64,000 nt of DNA from Rheinheimera sp. D18 (lineage in GTDB: Bacteria > Pseudomonadota > Gammaproteobacteria > Enterobacterales > Alteromonadaceae): positions 620,001-684,000 of the forward strand of contig NZ_CP037745.1 of NCBI RefSeq assembly GCF_004345025.1, given 5' to 3'. The position numbers and the translations under genes are program-made. The notes beneath the pieces are model-generated. The model had not been told where the DNA came from, ran no database searches, and was given only the letters and a program-made list of their open reading frames with translations. Positions 1 through 8,266 of this stretch are shown in pieces; the first letter of the stretch is position 1, and each line of letters opens with the position of its first letter.

Positions 1-2
1 AC

Positions 3-347
3 TTACTGTGGACAGTGGCGTATGATACCTATTACGCGTTAGTTGACCTGCCGGACGATGTTAAAGTAGGTATTAAATCTACGGCCATTTTATTTGGCCG
101 TTATGTGTTACCTATTATTGCGTTACTGCAATTCAGTAGTTTGTTGTTATTGCTTGCTGCAGGTTATTTGGCACAGTTGCATTGGCTATATTATTTAAGC
201 CTAGTTGCGGCGCTGGGCTGTTTTGTTTATCAGCATCGCTTAGCCAAAAAAAGCCGGCAGGGCGCCTTTGCTGCCTTTTTACATAACCACTATGTGGGTA
301 TGCTAATTTTTGCTGGCATAGCGCTAAGCTATCTCGTTCAAGGATAA
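3..347 (+). CDS. ubiA: 4-hydroxybenzoate polyprenyltransferase, C-terminal part (cut by window start)
   Basis: UbiA attaches a polyprenyl tail to 4-hydroxybenzoate in the membrane, an early committed step of ubiquinone synthesis. Only the last ~115 codons are present; the frame is open to the window edge, so the GTG at 15 is an internal Val and not a start. The YDTYYALVDLPDDVKVGIKS stretch is the second Asp-rich motif of UbiA prenyltransferases (YDTxYAxxDxxDDxxxGxKS), which binds the Mg-diphosphate of the prenyl donor. Hydrophobic segments follow, as expected for the last membrane helices. The DUF192 gene begins 6 bp after the stop and is probably co-transcribed. The family call is firm. Confidence 0.93.
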   Translation, partial: LLWTVAYDTYYALVDLPDDVKVGIKSTAILFGRYVLPIIALLQFSSLLLLLAAGYLAQLHWLYYLSLVAALGCFVYQHRLAKKSRQGAFAAFLHNHYVGMLIFAGIALSYLVQG

Positions 348-353
348 GTAAAG

Positions 354-794
354 ATGACGCGATTTTTAACCAGTTTAGTTTTATTGCTGCCATTGTTTGC
401 CTGTGCCGTAAGTGAACAGCAATTAGCCGAATTTAGCGTAGTGCCGCTACAAATAGGCACACAACATATACAGGTACAGCTGGCCGATACTGATGAAAAA
501 CGTGCTCAAGGCCTTATGTTTCAACAAACTGCTGAACCGGGCATGTTTTTGTTATATCCAAAGCCAAGAGCTATTTCGTTGTGGATGGCTAATACGGCGC
601 TAGCACTAGATGTAGCTTACATTGGCCCAGACTGGAGTATTGTGCAGCTCGTGCAACTGGACCCCTATGATGAAACACCAGTGCCATCGCCTGGCGCCAT
701 TATTGCTGCATTAGAAATGCCGCGTGGCTGGTTTGCCAAACACGGGGTAATGCTGGGACACAAAGTACGTTTTAATCCTAATCCTAATCCTTAG
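354..794 (+). CDS. DUF192 family exported protein
   Basis: A 146-residue protein with an N-terminal hydrophobic segment (about residues 4-17). It is a signal peptide, or possibly a lipoprotein signal ending LPLFAC, although Phe before Ala is unusual for a lipobox. The body carries typical DUF192 motifs: a DTDEKRAQGLMFQ stretch (the xxRxxGLMxR type), GMFLLYP, ISLWMANT and LEMPRGWFAKHG. The family is a small beta-rich extracytoplasmic domain of unknown biochemical function. It lies 6 bp after ubiA, so it is probably an operon partner, which says little about its role. A strong bidirectional hairpin follows. Confidence 0.85.
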   Translation: MTRFLTSLVLLLPLFACAVSEQQLAEFSVVPLQIGTQHIQVQLADTDEKRAQGLMFQQTAEPGMFLLYPKPRAISLWMANTALALDVAYIGPDWSIVQLVQLDPYDETPVPSPGAIIAALEMPRGWFAKHGVMLGHKVRFNPNPNP

Positions 795-812
795 CGTGGC
801 GTTTTACGCTTA

Positions 813-852
813 AGCCTTGACCCGAGTTACAATTCTAGCTCGGGTCAAGGCT
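813..852. terminator. Bidirectional terminator between DUF192 gene and cusA-like gene
   Basis: A perfect 14-bp inverted repeat (AGCCTTGACCCGAG at 813-826, its complement at 839-852) with a 12-nt loop, sitting between convergent genes. T-rich tracts lie beyond both sides, so it can serve both strands. Confidence 0.8.
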
Positions 853-858
853 ATAATT

Positions 859-3800
859 TTACTTTGTTAATTTGCGTTGTAACAGCAGATAATACAACAC
901 CGGCATTAATAACATTGAGACTAAAGGTGCGGCTAACATCCCGCCGAGCATAGGCGCGGCAATTCGCTGCATAACCTCATTACCGGCGCCACTACCAAAC
1001 ATGATGGGTAATAGGCTGACTATTATCGTTAATACGGTCATGGCTTTTGGCCTTACCCGCTGCACGGCTCCTTGCATAATCGCCTGCCAGAGTTGCTGCC
1101 TATTTTGTGGCTTAAGCTCTTCTACCGCGCGTTTTAAGTACAGTAGCATAACGACGGCAAATTCAGCAGCCACGCCGCCTAGAGCAATTAACCCTACCGC
1201 TACCGCTACCGAGAGTTGATAATCGAGCAAATAGAGTAACCATAGGCTGCCACTTAGCGCGAAGGGTAGTGAAATAAGCACCAGTATCACGTCGCTAAAA
1301 CGGCGAAAGGTGAGGTAAAGCAAAAATACGATAAGGAGTAAGGCAAATGGCACTAAATGTTGCAAACGCGCTGTAACTCGCTGCATGTATTCATATTGAC
1401 CACCTAAGCTAACACTGACTTGGGTTGGAAACTGCTGTTGTGCCAACAGAGTTTCAAGTTCGTTAAGGTAGTGGCCAAGTTCGGTATCAGGCAGTAAATC
1501 AATATATAGCCAAGTGGTTAAACGTGCATTTTCAGAGCGGATCATTACTGGGCCAGTTTCCACTTTAACCGTAGCAACCTGCTCGAGTAAGATATAGGCC
1601 CCATCAGAGGTTTGCAGCGGCAACTTTGCGATGTCATCCGGATGGCTGCGGCTATCACGAGGAAAGCGCAGGCTAATGTCATAACGTTCACGGCCTTGAA
1701 TACTTTGCGCAACGGGTGCGCCACCAATAGCAAAGGCAACATATTGTTGTAGCTCGGTTAGGGTTAAATTATAGCGCCCTAGCTGATCGAGTTTTGGTGT
1801 GATGGTTAAATACAAACCAGCATCAGGGCGTTCGGCAAACACTGAACGGCTGCCTGCAAGAGGCTTTATTGCGGCTTCTAACTGTTGAGCAACAGCAGAA
1901 ATTGTCGTTAAATCTGGGCCACTAACTCTTACCCCCACGGGTGTACGAATGCCGGTAGATAGCATATCAATACGGGTTTTTATCGGCGGAAGCCAAGCGT
2001 TGGTCAGCCCAGGTATTTGCACGGCGTGATCGAGGTCGGCAATAATATCGTTTAGGCTGTAACCCTCACGCCATTCGCTTTGTGGTTTTAGCTTAATACT
2101 GGTTTCAAACATAGTAAGCGGCGCCGGATCGGTCGCGGTGTCGGCGCGGCCGCTTTTGCCCAATACTGCCGCGACTTCTGGCACGGTTTTAATTAGTCTA
2201 TCGGTTTGTTGTAGTAAGCGCGCAGCCGTTGCTGGGCTTAATCCCGGTAACGTTGTTGGCATATAGAGTAAATCGCCCTCAGCAAAGGCTGGCATAAATT
2301 CGCTAGACAAGCGCTGCCAAGGTAGCGCGCTTGACGCAAGTGCAATAAGCGATAATAAAATAAGTAGCTTAGGAAAGCGTAGGCTTATACTTAGCAACGG
2401 GCGGTATAGCGCAATTAAGCTGCGGCTTAGCGGGTTACTGCGCTCGGACGGTATCTTGCCGCGTAATAGATACAACATTAACACCGGAATTAAGGTTATA
2501 GCTAACACGGCTGCGGCGGCCATGGCAAAGGTTTTAGTATAAGCCAATGGCGCAAATAATCGGCCTTCTTGCGCCTCTAGCAAAAATACTGGCATAAAAC
2601 TAACGGTAATAATTAACAGCGAAAAGAACAGCGCTGGGCCTACATCAGTGCAAGCGCTAGTAATGGTTTGCCGAAACTGTAGCTTGGTTAGCGTTTGGCC
2701 TTGCTCTCTAGCTTGCTCGAGCTTTTTATGGCCATGTTCAACCATAACAATAGCGGCATCGACTAAAGCGCCAATAGCAATAGCAATGCCGCCTAAGCTC
2801 ATTACGTTGGCGCTAACGCCTAATAACTGCATTAACAAAATGCTGGCTAACAATGCCAATGGTAGGCTAATTACGGCAACTAGCGCTGAGCGCGCATGTA
2901 GTAAAAATACCAAGCAAATAAGTGCAACGACCGCCATTTCTTCTAGCAGCTTAGAGCTCAGATTATCTACGGTATGATGAATAAGCTCAGAGCGGTCATA
3001 CACCACAACAAACTCAACGCCCTGCGGTAAGCCGGCTTGCAGCTGAGTTATTTTGTCCTTTACTGCATTAATCGTGGTTAGCGCATTTTCGCCATGACGC
3101 ATCACAATAACGCCGCCAATAACTTCACCTTCACCGTTAAGCTCAGCAATGCCGCGCCGTGCTGCCGGCACGCTTTGTACTGTACCTACATCGGCTAGTG
3201 TTAATGGGTAATCTGCACTATTTCGCACGCCCAGAGGCACGGCTGCCAGATCCGCTAACGTCTGAATATAGCCACCGGCCTGCACTAAAATTTCGGTTTC
3301 GGCCACTTCAATAATGCCACCGCCCTGTTGCTGGTTGTGTTGACTGATGGCATTAATAATTTGCGCTAAGGTGACATTAAACGCACGCATTAAACGAGGC
3401 TCTAATTGCAACTGATAGGTTTTTTTCATGCCACCAATACTGGCCACTTCGGCCACACCGGCAACACTTTGTAGTTCAGGTTGTAAATAAAACTGCTGCA
3501 AACTAGTAAGTTGTTCTAGCGATTGTTTGCCAGTTTTATCTTGTAATGCATATTGAAAAATCCAGCCTACACCGCTGGCATCTGGGCCAAGTGATACCTT
3601 AGCACCGCTGGGTAAATTAACGGTTTGTAGATATTCTAGCACCCGAGATCTTGCCCAGTATGGGTCGGTGCCATCTTCAAAAATAACGTAGAGATAGCTA
3701 TCGTTTGGCATAGAAAAGCTGCGTACCGCTTTGGCTTTCGGTACGGCTAACAGTGCACTAGATAGTGGGTAACTTAGTTGTTGCTCAATCGTTTCTGGCG

Positions 3801-3969
3801 TTTGCCCAGGATAACTGGCTTTTATAATTACCTGTACATCAGATAAATCGGGTAGGGCATCAAGCTTTATTTGCTGGCTGGCTTGGTAACCGAACAGCGC
3901 CAAAGCGAGGGTAGAAAGTAGCACTAATAACGGGTTTTGCACCGACCAACGAATAATAGCCTTTATCAT
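859..3969 (-). CDS. cusA: CusA/CzcA-type heavy-metal RND efflux permease (Cu(I)/Ag(I) type)
   Basis: An inner-membrane proton-driven RND pump of 1036 residues, the usual length for the HME-RND family. The GALVDAAIVMVEHGHKKLE region matches the conserved fourth-helix motif of CusA-like pumps. The three Met positions that bind Cu(I)/Ag(I) in E. coli CusA all have counterparts here: in GDLLYMPTTLPG, in ATDPAPLTMFET and in IDMLSTGIRTP. This supports monovalent copper/silver over divalent zinc/cobalt. It is the last gene of a minus-strand block, 10 bp after the adaptor gene. No outer-membrane CusC/TolC-type gene is nearby, so the channel must be encoded elsewhere. Substrate is inferred from the Met triad and the neighbours. 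Confidence 0.92.
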   Translation of the reverse strand: MIKAIIRWSVQNPLLVLLSTLALALFGYQASQQIKLDALPDLSDVQVIIKASYPGQTPETIEQQLSYPLSSALLAVPKAKAVRSFSMPNDSYLYVIFEDGTDPYWARSRVLEYLQTVNLPSGAKVSLGPDASGVGWIFQYALQDKTGKQSLEQLTSLQQFYLQPELQSVAGVAEVASIGGMKKTYQLQLEPRLMRAFNVTLAQIINAISQHNQQQGGGIIEVAETEILVQAGGYIQTLADLAAVPLGVRNSADYPLTLADVGTVQSVPAARRGIAELNGEGEVIGGVIVMRHGENALTTINAVKDKITQLQAGLPQGVEFVVVYDRSELIHHTVDNLSSKLLEEMAVVALICLVFLLHARSALVAVISLPLALLASILLMQLLGVSANVMSLGGIAIAIGALVDAAIVMVEHGHKKLEQAREQGQTLTKLQFRQTITSACTDVGPALFFSLLIITVSFMPVFLLEAQEGRLFAPLAYTKTFAMAAAAVLAITLIPVLMLYLLRGKIPSERSNPLSRSLIALYRPLLSISLRFPKLLILLSLIALASSALPWQRLSSEFMPAFAEGDLLYMPTTLPGLSPATAARLLQQTDRLIKTVPEVAAVLGKSGRADTATDPAPLTMFETSIKLKPQSEWREGYSLNDIIADLDHAVQIPGLTNAWLPPIKTRIDMLSTGIRTPVGVRVSGPDLTTISAVAQQLEAAIKPLAGSRSVFAERPDAGLYLTITPKLDQLGRYNLTLTELQQYVAFAIGGAPVAQSIQGRERYDISLRFPRDSRSHPDDIAKLPLQTSDGAYILLEQVATVKVETGPVMIRSENARLTTWLYIDLLPDTELGHYLNELETLLAQQQFPTQVSVSLGGQYEYMQRVTARLQHLVPFALLLIVFLLYLTFRRFSDVILVLISLPFALSGSLWLLYLLDYQLSVAVAVGLIALGGVAAEFAVVMLLYLKRAVEELKPQNRQQLWQAIMQGAVQRVRPKAMTVLTIIVSLLPIMFGSGAGNEVMQRIAAPMLGGMLAAPLVSMLLMPVLYYLLLQRKLTK

Positions 3970-3979
3970 TTAAGCGCTC

Positions 3980-5365
3980 CTAATGCTGATGCGCGCTGGC
4001 GCTGCTAACAGGTAACTGGCTTAAGCTGGCTTCTGCATCGAGTAAGAATTGGCCTGATACCACAATTTGCTCATCGGGCATTAAACCAGACAATACCTCA
4101 ACGTAATCTTGGGCATGATAGCCGGTGGTAATGGTGCGTACGCTAAAGTTGTCGTCGTGCTTAATAATAACGCGACTTGCTTTGTCTGATAACAACACCG
4201 CTTCGCGCGGTACGGTTAATACGTCGGTTAAGGGCGTACCGTATAGCCTTACTGGCAACAGCATATTGGGTTGAAATAGTTTGGCGCGGTTATTTGCGCT
4301 CATGCGTACTTTGCTACTGCGACTTTGTACATCGAGTGCAGGATAAATAAAATCTACCTTAGTTTTAATTGCGTTTTGGTGCTGCGCAGGTATATCGACT
4401 TCGGCCGCCATACCTGTTGCTAACATGCGTTGTTGTGCTTCTGGTACATCGGCAACAAGCCAAACTCGGTCGAGCTGAGTTATTTCCATTAGCGTGTCGC
4501 TGGGGCGAATAAACATGCCGTCACGCACGTTTAACATGGTAATTACGCCGTCTTGCTGTGCATAGGCTGTGATATGGTATTGGCTTTGTTTAGTTTGTTG
4601 TAATTGCTGAATATCTTTTTCGGCTAACCCCAGTAAACGCAAACGGGTTTGTGCACGTTTCACTAAACTAGCGCTACGCTCGCCATTTTGCGCGCTAACG
4701 GACAATGCTTGCAGGTAGTCATCTTGAGCAACCAAGAGATCGGGCGCGTAATAGCTAAATAACTTATCGCCCGCTTTAACTTGTTGGCCAAGTGTACGAA
4801 CATAAAGTTGCTCTATCCAACCTTCCGCACGTATATGGCTATGATAAATAGCATCTTCTGGATATTGTACCTGAGCAAAGCTATCAATAATGCGCTCCAA
4901 GGTGCGGGTTTTCACGGTTGCAACTCGTATCGCTAGTGCTTGTTGTATTGCGCCAGAGACATTAACACTCGGCTCACTTTGCCGTTGCTTTTCAACTAAG
5001 TGCATACCGCAAATCGGGCAGCTACCCGGTTTATCTTGTTGAATTTGCGGGTGCATAGGGCAAGCAAAAATAGTTTTTGCGTCGGTGGGAGTCGCTTCAT
5101 GTTTCGTATGACTAGCGTCATGCTCGGTATGACTGGTTTTTTCGACTAAGTGCATACCGCAAATCGGGCAGCTACCCGGCTTATCTTGTTGTACTTCTGG
5201 GTGCATAGGGCAGACATAAAGGCTTTGTGCCTTGCTGTGGTTAACCGCAGGCGCGGTTACTGCTGACGTATGACTTTGGTGTTGATGCTCGTGTTCATTA
5301 TGCTGTTGCGCGGATAACGAAAAAGCTACCTGTAATAACAGGCCCATCAAAAAATAGATGCGCAT
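3980..5365 (-). CDS. cusB: CusB-type periplasmic adaptor with two heavy-metal-binding repeats
   Basis: The membrane-fusion adaptor of the RND pump, linking CusA to an outer-membrane channel and passing metal to it. I place the start at 5365 (461 aa): this ATG has a GAGG ribosome site 6 bases upstream and begins a normal signal peptide, whereas the longer frame starting at 5410 has neither. After a His-rich stretch come two copies of the metal-binding motif CPMHP...KPGSCPICGMHLV, 50 residues apart, then the barrel-sandwich/beta-barrel body ending in a His-rich tail (SASAHQH). The two copies are almost identical at DNA level (about 4991-5073 and 5141-5223), pointing to a recent internal duplication. 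Cu(I)/Ag(I) specificity is inferred. Confidence 0.9.
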   Translation of the reverse strand: MRIYFLMGLLLQVAFSLSAQQHNEHEHQHQSHTSAVTAPAVNHSKAQSLYVCPMHPEVQQDKPGSCPICGMHLVEKTSHTEHDASHTKHEATPTDAKTIFACPMHPQIQQDKPGSCPICGMHLVEKQRQSEPSVNVSGAIQQALAIRVATVKTRTLERIIDSFAQVQYPEDAIYHSHIRAEGWIEQLYVRTLGQQVKAGDKLFSYYAPDLLVAQDDYLQALSVSAQNGERSASLVKRAQTRLRLLGLAEKDIQQLQQTKQSQYHITAYAQQDGVITMLNVRDGMFIRPSDTLMEITQLDRVWLVADVPEAQQRMLATGMAAEVDIPAQHQNAIKTKVDFIYPALDVQSRSSKVRMSANNRAKLFQPNMLLPVRLYGTPLTDVLTVPREAVLLSDKASRVIIKHDDNFSVRTITTGYHAQDYVEVLSGLMPDEQIVVSGQFLLDAEASLSQLPVSSASAHQH

Positions 5366-5430
5366 AAAATGCCTCAAATTAAATAAAAAAAACGCTGTGC
5401 TAAAGCACAAGTAACGTAAATTTAACTAAT

Positions 5431-5817
5431 TTAGACATTTATAGGTGGTGGCGGATCATCCGCAAATAGCATTAAGGGTAGGCTGGGTGAGTATTGCGTA
5501 ATAACATTGGTCGGGCGTAGATAACAAAAAAGCTCAGTACCAAGCAAAGCACCTGATGACGCACAATGCTTAGCGCAGCAATCACCCTTGCATTGATGCT
5601 GATCTTGATTGCAACAACTGTGGTCGGTGTCAGCAGTTACCACTACTGGGTCGTTATGACAATGCCCTGCACTGGCTACACTGATGGTGTGTGGTTGCTG
5701 TTCAAGTACCGTATTTACCGAGTTATGAGCATGGGCTAGTTGCGCCGTGCCGGTAAGACCGGATAGCGTTAAGGCAAATAGCAATACATAACTGAGTAGG
5801 GTGCGCATGCTGATCAT
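5431..5817 (-). CDS. Small exported Cys/His-rich protein, CopL-like
   Basis: A 128-residue protein with a signal peptide (ending near AQLAHAHN) followed by a Cys- and His-rich core: HCHND, DHSCCNQDQHQCKGDCCAKHC. This looks like a metal-binding sequence and resembles the small CopL-type proteins that precede copper-resistance genes in other proteobacteria. The tail ends in DDPPPPINV. It lies upstream of the CusB gene in the same orientation, so binding or sensing copper/silver in the periplasm is the natural guess. The family assignment is from memory and from residue pattern only. The start could also be the Met three residues in. Confidence 0.6.
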   Translation of the reverse strand: MISMRTLLSYVLLFALTLSGLTGTAQLAHAHNSVNTVLEQQPHTISVASAGHCHNDPVVVTADTDHSCCNQDQHQCKGDCCAKHCASSGALLGTELFCYLRPTNVITQYSPSLPLMLFADDPPPPINV

Positions 5818-5827
5818 AATAAACGCT

Positions 5828-6508
5828 TTAGCTTGCCGGATCTACTATGCCGTTAATACTCGTGTTTTTACGAAACCAACCGGCAATACTGTAGCGGGTG
5901 TCTATAGCTGGCAAAACTTCATGTGGAAAACGCTCGCTTTCAAATAACACTAGGCTGCCTGCGGTGGGTAATAACTTATCTATTAACACGTTATGTTCAT
6001 TGTATAGTGCCAGTTCACCACCTGCTGTCACCGAGTTTAGATAACTGACTGTAGTAAGCACTCGGTTAGAGCGACCGCTAAAGGCATCAATATGCTTTTG
6101 GTAATAATCGCCTTGACGATAACGAGCGAAATGACATTCAAAATCAAATAAGCCTAAAAAGCAGCGTCGATTAAATGCTTGTTGTAGTTGTGCCATTAAT
6201 TGCAAATAGGCTTGTTGTGCTGCGCTACGCCCATTAAACCACTGGGTTGCATCGCGGCGAATTTGCTTGTTAAGTTGATGGTCGTTTTTTCGGCCAATAC
6301 CCGCCGGCGTTAGCTCTGCATCAAATTGAGCTTCATGCAACAAGTCGGCATTTAATTGTGGCTGTAAAAAGTTAGGTAACCAAACCCAACCGTGCTGATA
6401 AAACGCGGCAATAATTGCATCGAAATTAAGCTGGTCGTTGAGTAAAACCGCAGAGTGCATAGCCGTGCTCAATAAAGTAAACAGCGCTATTGTCGCTGAA
6501 AAACTCAT
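5828..6508 (-). CDS. 2OG-Fe(II) oxygenase, prolyl-4-hydroxylase-like
   Basis: A 226-residue soluble oxygenase. The iron-binding triad fits: His and Asp in KHIDAFSG, and the distal His in RFPHEVLP, followed by an Arg (DTRYSIAGWF) that would hold 2-oxoglutarate. The YLN and GGELALY stretches are typical of the P4Hc fold. The first ~16 residues look like a weak signal or an over-long start; Met17 (6460) is an alternative and neither has a clear ribosome site. It sits 10 bp upstream of the Cys-rich gene on the same strand and could be the first gene of the metal operon, though no metal role is known for the family. Substrate unknown. Confidence 0.8.
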   Translation of the reverse strand: MSFSATIALFTLLSTAMHSAVLLNDQLNFDAIIAAFYQHGWVWLPNFLQPQLNADLLHEAQFDAELTPAGIGRKNDHQLNKQIRRDATQWFNGRSAAQQAYLQLMAQLQQAFNRRCFLGLFDFECHFARYRQGDYYQKHIDAFSGRSNRVLTTVSYLNSVTAGGELALYNEHNVLIDKLLPTAGSLVLFESERFPHEVLPAIDTRYSIAGWFRKNTSINGIVDPAS

Positions 6509-6611
6509 GGTAACAAAGCGGATTTTATTATGTTGTGATAATAGTTTATTTCGCTTACTTCTAGACTAAAGTTAGCGAAGTTACGTAATCCTATTTACTA
6601 ACGGAGGATTT

Positions 6612-7202
6612 ATGCAGCAAAAATATCTTTATACCACAATGTTATTAGCGCTACTGACCGGATGTAGTCAGTCAGTATCTGACTATAACAACGAAACGCC
6701 AGTATTGAAGTTAAGCGAATTTTTTCAAGGTGAAAGTAAAGCTTGGGGTGTATTACACAACTGGCAGGGCAAACAAAGCGTGCGATTTAGCGCGGAACTG
6801 TGCGGAAGCTGGCAAGAAAACAACGGCAACTTGTACGAGCTATTTCATTTTAGTGACGGGCGCGTTGAGCAACGACACTGGCAGTTGCAACAAGCCGCGG
6901 ATGGCACAGTAACGGGCACTGCTGGCGATGTTGTGGGTAAAGCGACTGGGCAACTAGCGGGTAACGCCTTGTATTGGCAATACACATTGCGCATTCCTTA
7001 TAACGGCGACACCTTAGATGTAAAGGTTAAAGACTGGATGTATCTTATTGATAATGAAAATTTAATTAACCGGAGTACCTTGCATAAGTTTGGTTTGAAT
7101 GTCGGTGAACTCACGTTATCTATTCAGCAGCAAAATAAAAACGCCGACTGTGCGGCGTTACAGGAAAAAATTGTTCAACTGGTACGTACTCAAGCCGAAT
7201 AA
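6612..7202 (+). CDS. DUF3833 family lipoprotein
   Basis: A 196-residue lipoprotein: the lipobox LLTGC lies at about residues 14-18 after a short hydrophobic segment. The ACGGAGG ribosome site just upstream makes the start secure. The body (FFQGESKAWGVLHNW near the N-terminus, later MYLIDNENLINRS and KFGLNVGELTL) matches the DUF3833 pattern, a lipocalin-like family common in marine gammaproteobacteria with no established function. It stands alone, convergent with the DUF4136 gene, and shares a hairpin terminator with it. Confidence 0.82.
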   Translation: MQQKYLYTTMLLALLTGCSQSVSDYNNETPVLKLSEFFQGESKAWGVLHNWQGKQSVRFSAELCGSWQENNGNLYELFHFSDGRVEQRHWQLQQAADGTVTGTAGDVVGKATGQLAGNALYWQYTLRIPYNGDTLDVKVKDWMYLIDNENLINRSTLHKFGLNVGELTLSIQQQNKNADCAALQEKIVQLVRTQAE

Positions 7203-7216
7203 ATGGCTTGAGTTTT
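7189..7216. terminator. Hairpin terminator between DUF3833 and DUF4136 genes
   Basis: CTCAAGCC (7189-7196) pairs with GGCTTGAG (7205-7212) and is followed by TTTT on the plus strand. It overlaps the end of the DUF3833 reading frame. Confidence 0.65.
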
Positions 7217-7805
7217 ACGGCTTAGCCGTCGGTTGAGTAGGGTACTGTTGAAATATTAAACCGACTACTTTGGCAATAGCTTGTTTAGGCTGTTTTAAAT
7301 CAGAGTTTTTCAATGTGCCTTCTGAAATGCCTTCCCAAACGAGCTGCTTTTTCACCGAGTCTATAACATCAATATTTACCGTACCGTGCTTATAGTGAAT
7401 AGTGTCAACGTCGTTAGCAAAAATTGGAAAACCAGCATAGATACCGCGGCGATAATTATAATAGCCATAGTTAATGCTTGCCGATGGCGTAGAGCGCACC
7501 TCAGTACGGTTTTCGACATTGGAGTTAAAGTTAATGATCAAATCAGCGTTAGTTTCACTATATTTATAACCCAACGCTGTCATTTCGTTATTAATAGCAT
7601 CTTTAAAGTGCTGTGTTATCAAAGAGGTATAGCCAGCACTGTCGGTTGCCGGTTCAGCCATAAAACTAAAGGTTTTATAGCCGGAAAAATTAGTATTAGC
7701 GGCGGTATCTGTGCGTACACTTGGTCCACTTGCACAACTAGCAAGCAGCAAACTTGTTGCGGCAGTACATGCAATGAGTAGATATTTAATGTTTTTGCGT
7801 AGCAT
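7215..7805 (-). CDS. DUF4136 family lipoprotein
   Basis: A 196-residue lipoprotein: a hydrophobic N-terminus ending in the lipobox LLASC near residue 24. The body has the DUF4136 hallmarks: an early FSGYKTFSF block, a central ADLIINF strand, and a C-terminal block in which a basic VWEG segment precedes ISEGTL. The family is found in outer-membrane or periplasmic lipoproteins of unknown function. It is convergent with the DUF3833 gene and divergent from the coiled-coil gene, with a 461-bp gap upstream. Confidence 0.8.
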   Translation of the reverse strand: MLRKNIKYLLIACTAATSLLLASCASGPSVRTDTAANTNFSGYKTFSFMAEPATDSAGYTSLITQHFKDAINNEMTALGYKYSETNADLIINFNSNVENRTEVRSTPSASINYGYYNYRRGIYAGFPIFANDVDTIHYKHGTVNIDVIDSVKKQLVWEGISEGTLKNSDLKQPKQAIAKVVGLIFQQYPTQPTAKP

Positions 7806-8266
7806 ATAGATATTCCTATGCGTGATCTGGTAACGGCATCTTTGCCAATAAATAGTACAACCAGATGAGTTTAGCCATGTATTGCTTAAAGCCAGCTTAA
7901 CATTTGGACAGCTTATTTAGCTAATAAGTTCTCTAATGTTAAATATAACTAAGTTGCAATATAGATAATACAGAGTACGTTTTGCCTTGGCTAACGGCCC
8001 AGTTGAGACGATAAATTAGCTGACCCAAACCGTGCTAAATAAATTAAGCTTATGATTTAAATTGAAAATTAACTATATAAGCCTAACCCCTATCTTGATA
8101 TAAATAGCGTTAGCTATAGCTTGCAACTCATATTAAACTAGATAACAGCATAGTATGCGACAACCTGAAATACTGCTAAGGTAAAGGCTGTTGATATACC
8201 AAACTGATGATGTTGTGTTTGTTGATTAAAAATACAAATACTACTGGAGTATAGCGAGAGCTGATA
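7806..8266. other. 461-bp AT-rich intergenic region with nested inverted repeat
   Basis: It separates the divergent DUF4136 gene and the coiled-coil gene and must hold both promoters. No convincing coding region is present: the short minus-strand frame at 8138-8329 overlaps the next gene and has no coding character. The visible structure is a nested inverted repeat: TTAACATT (7897-7904) with AATGTTAA (7935-7942), enclosing CTTATT (7912-7917) with AATAAG (7923-7928). Confidence 0.5.
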
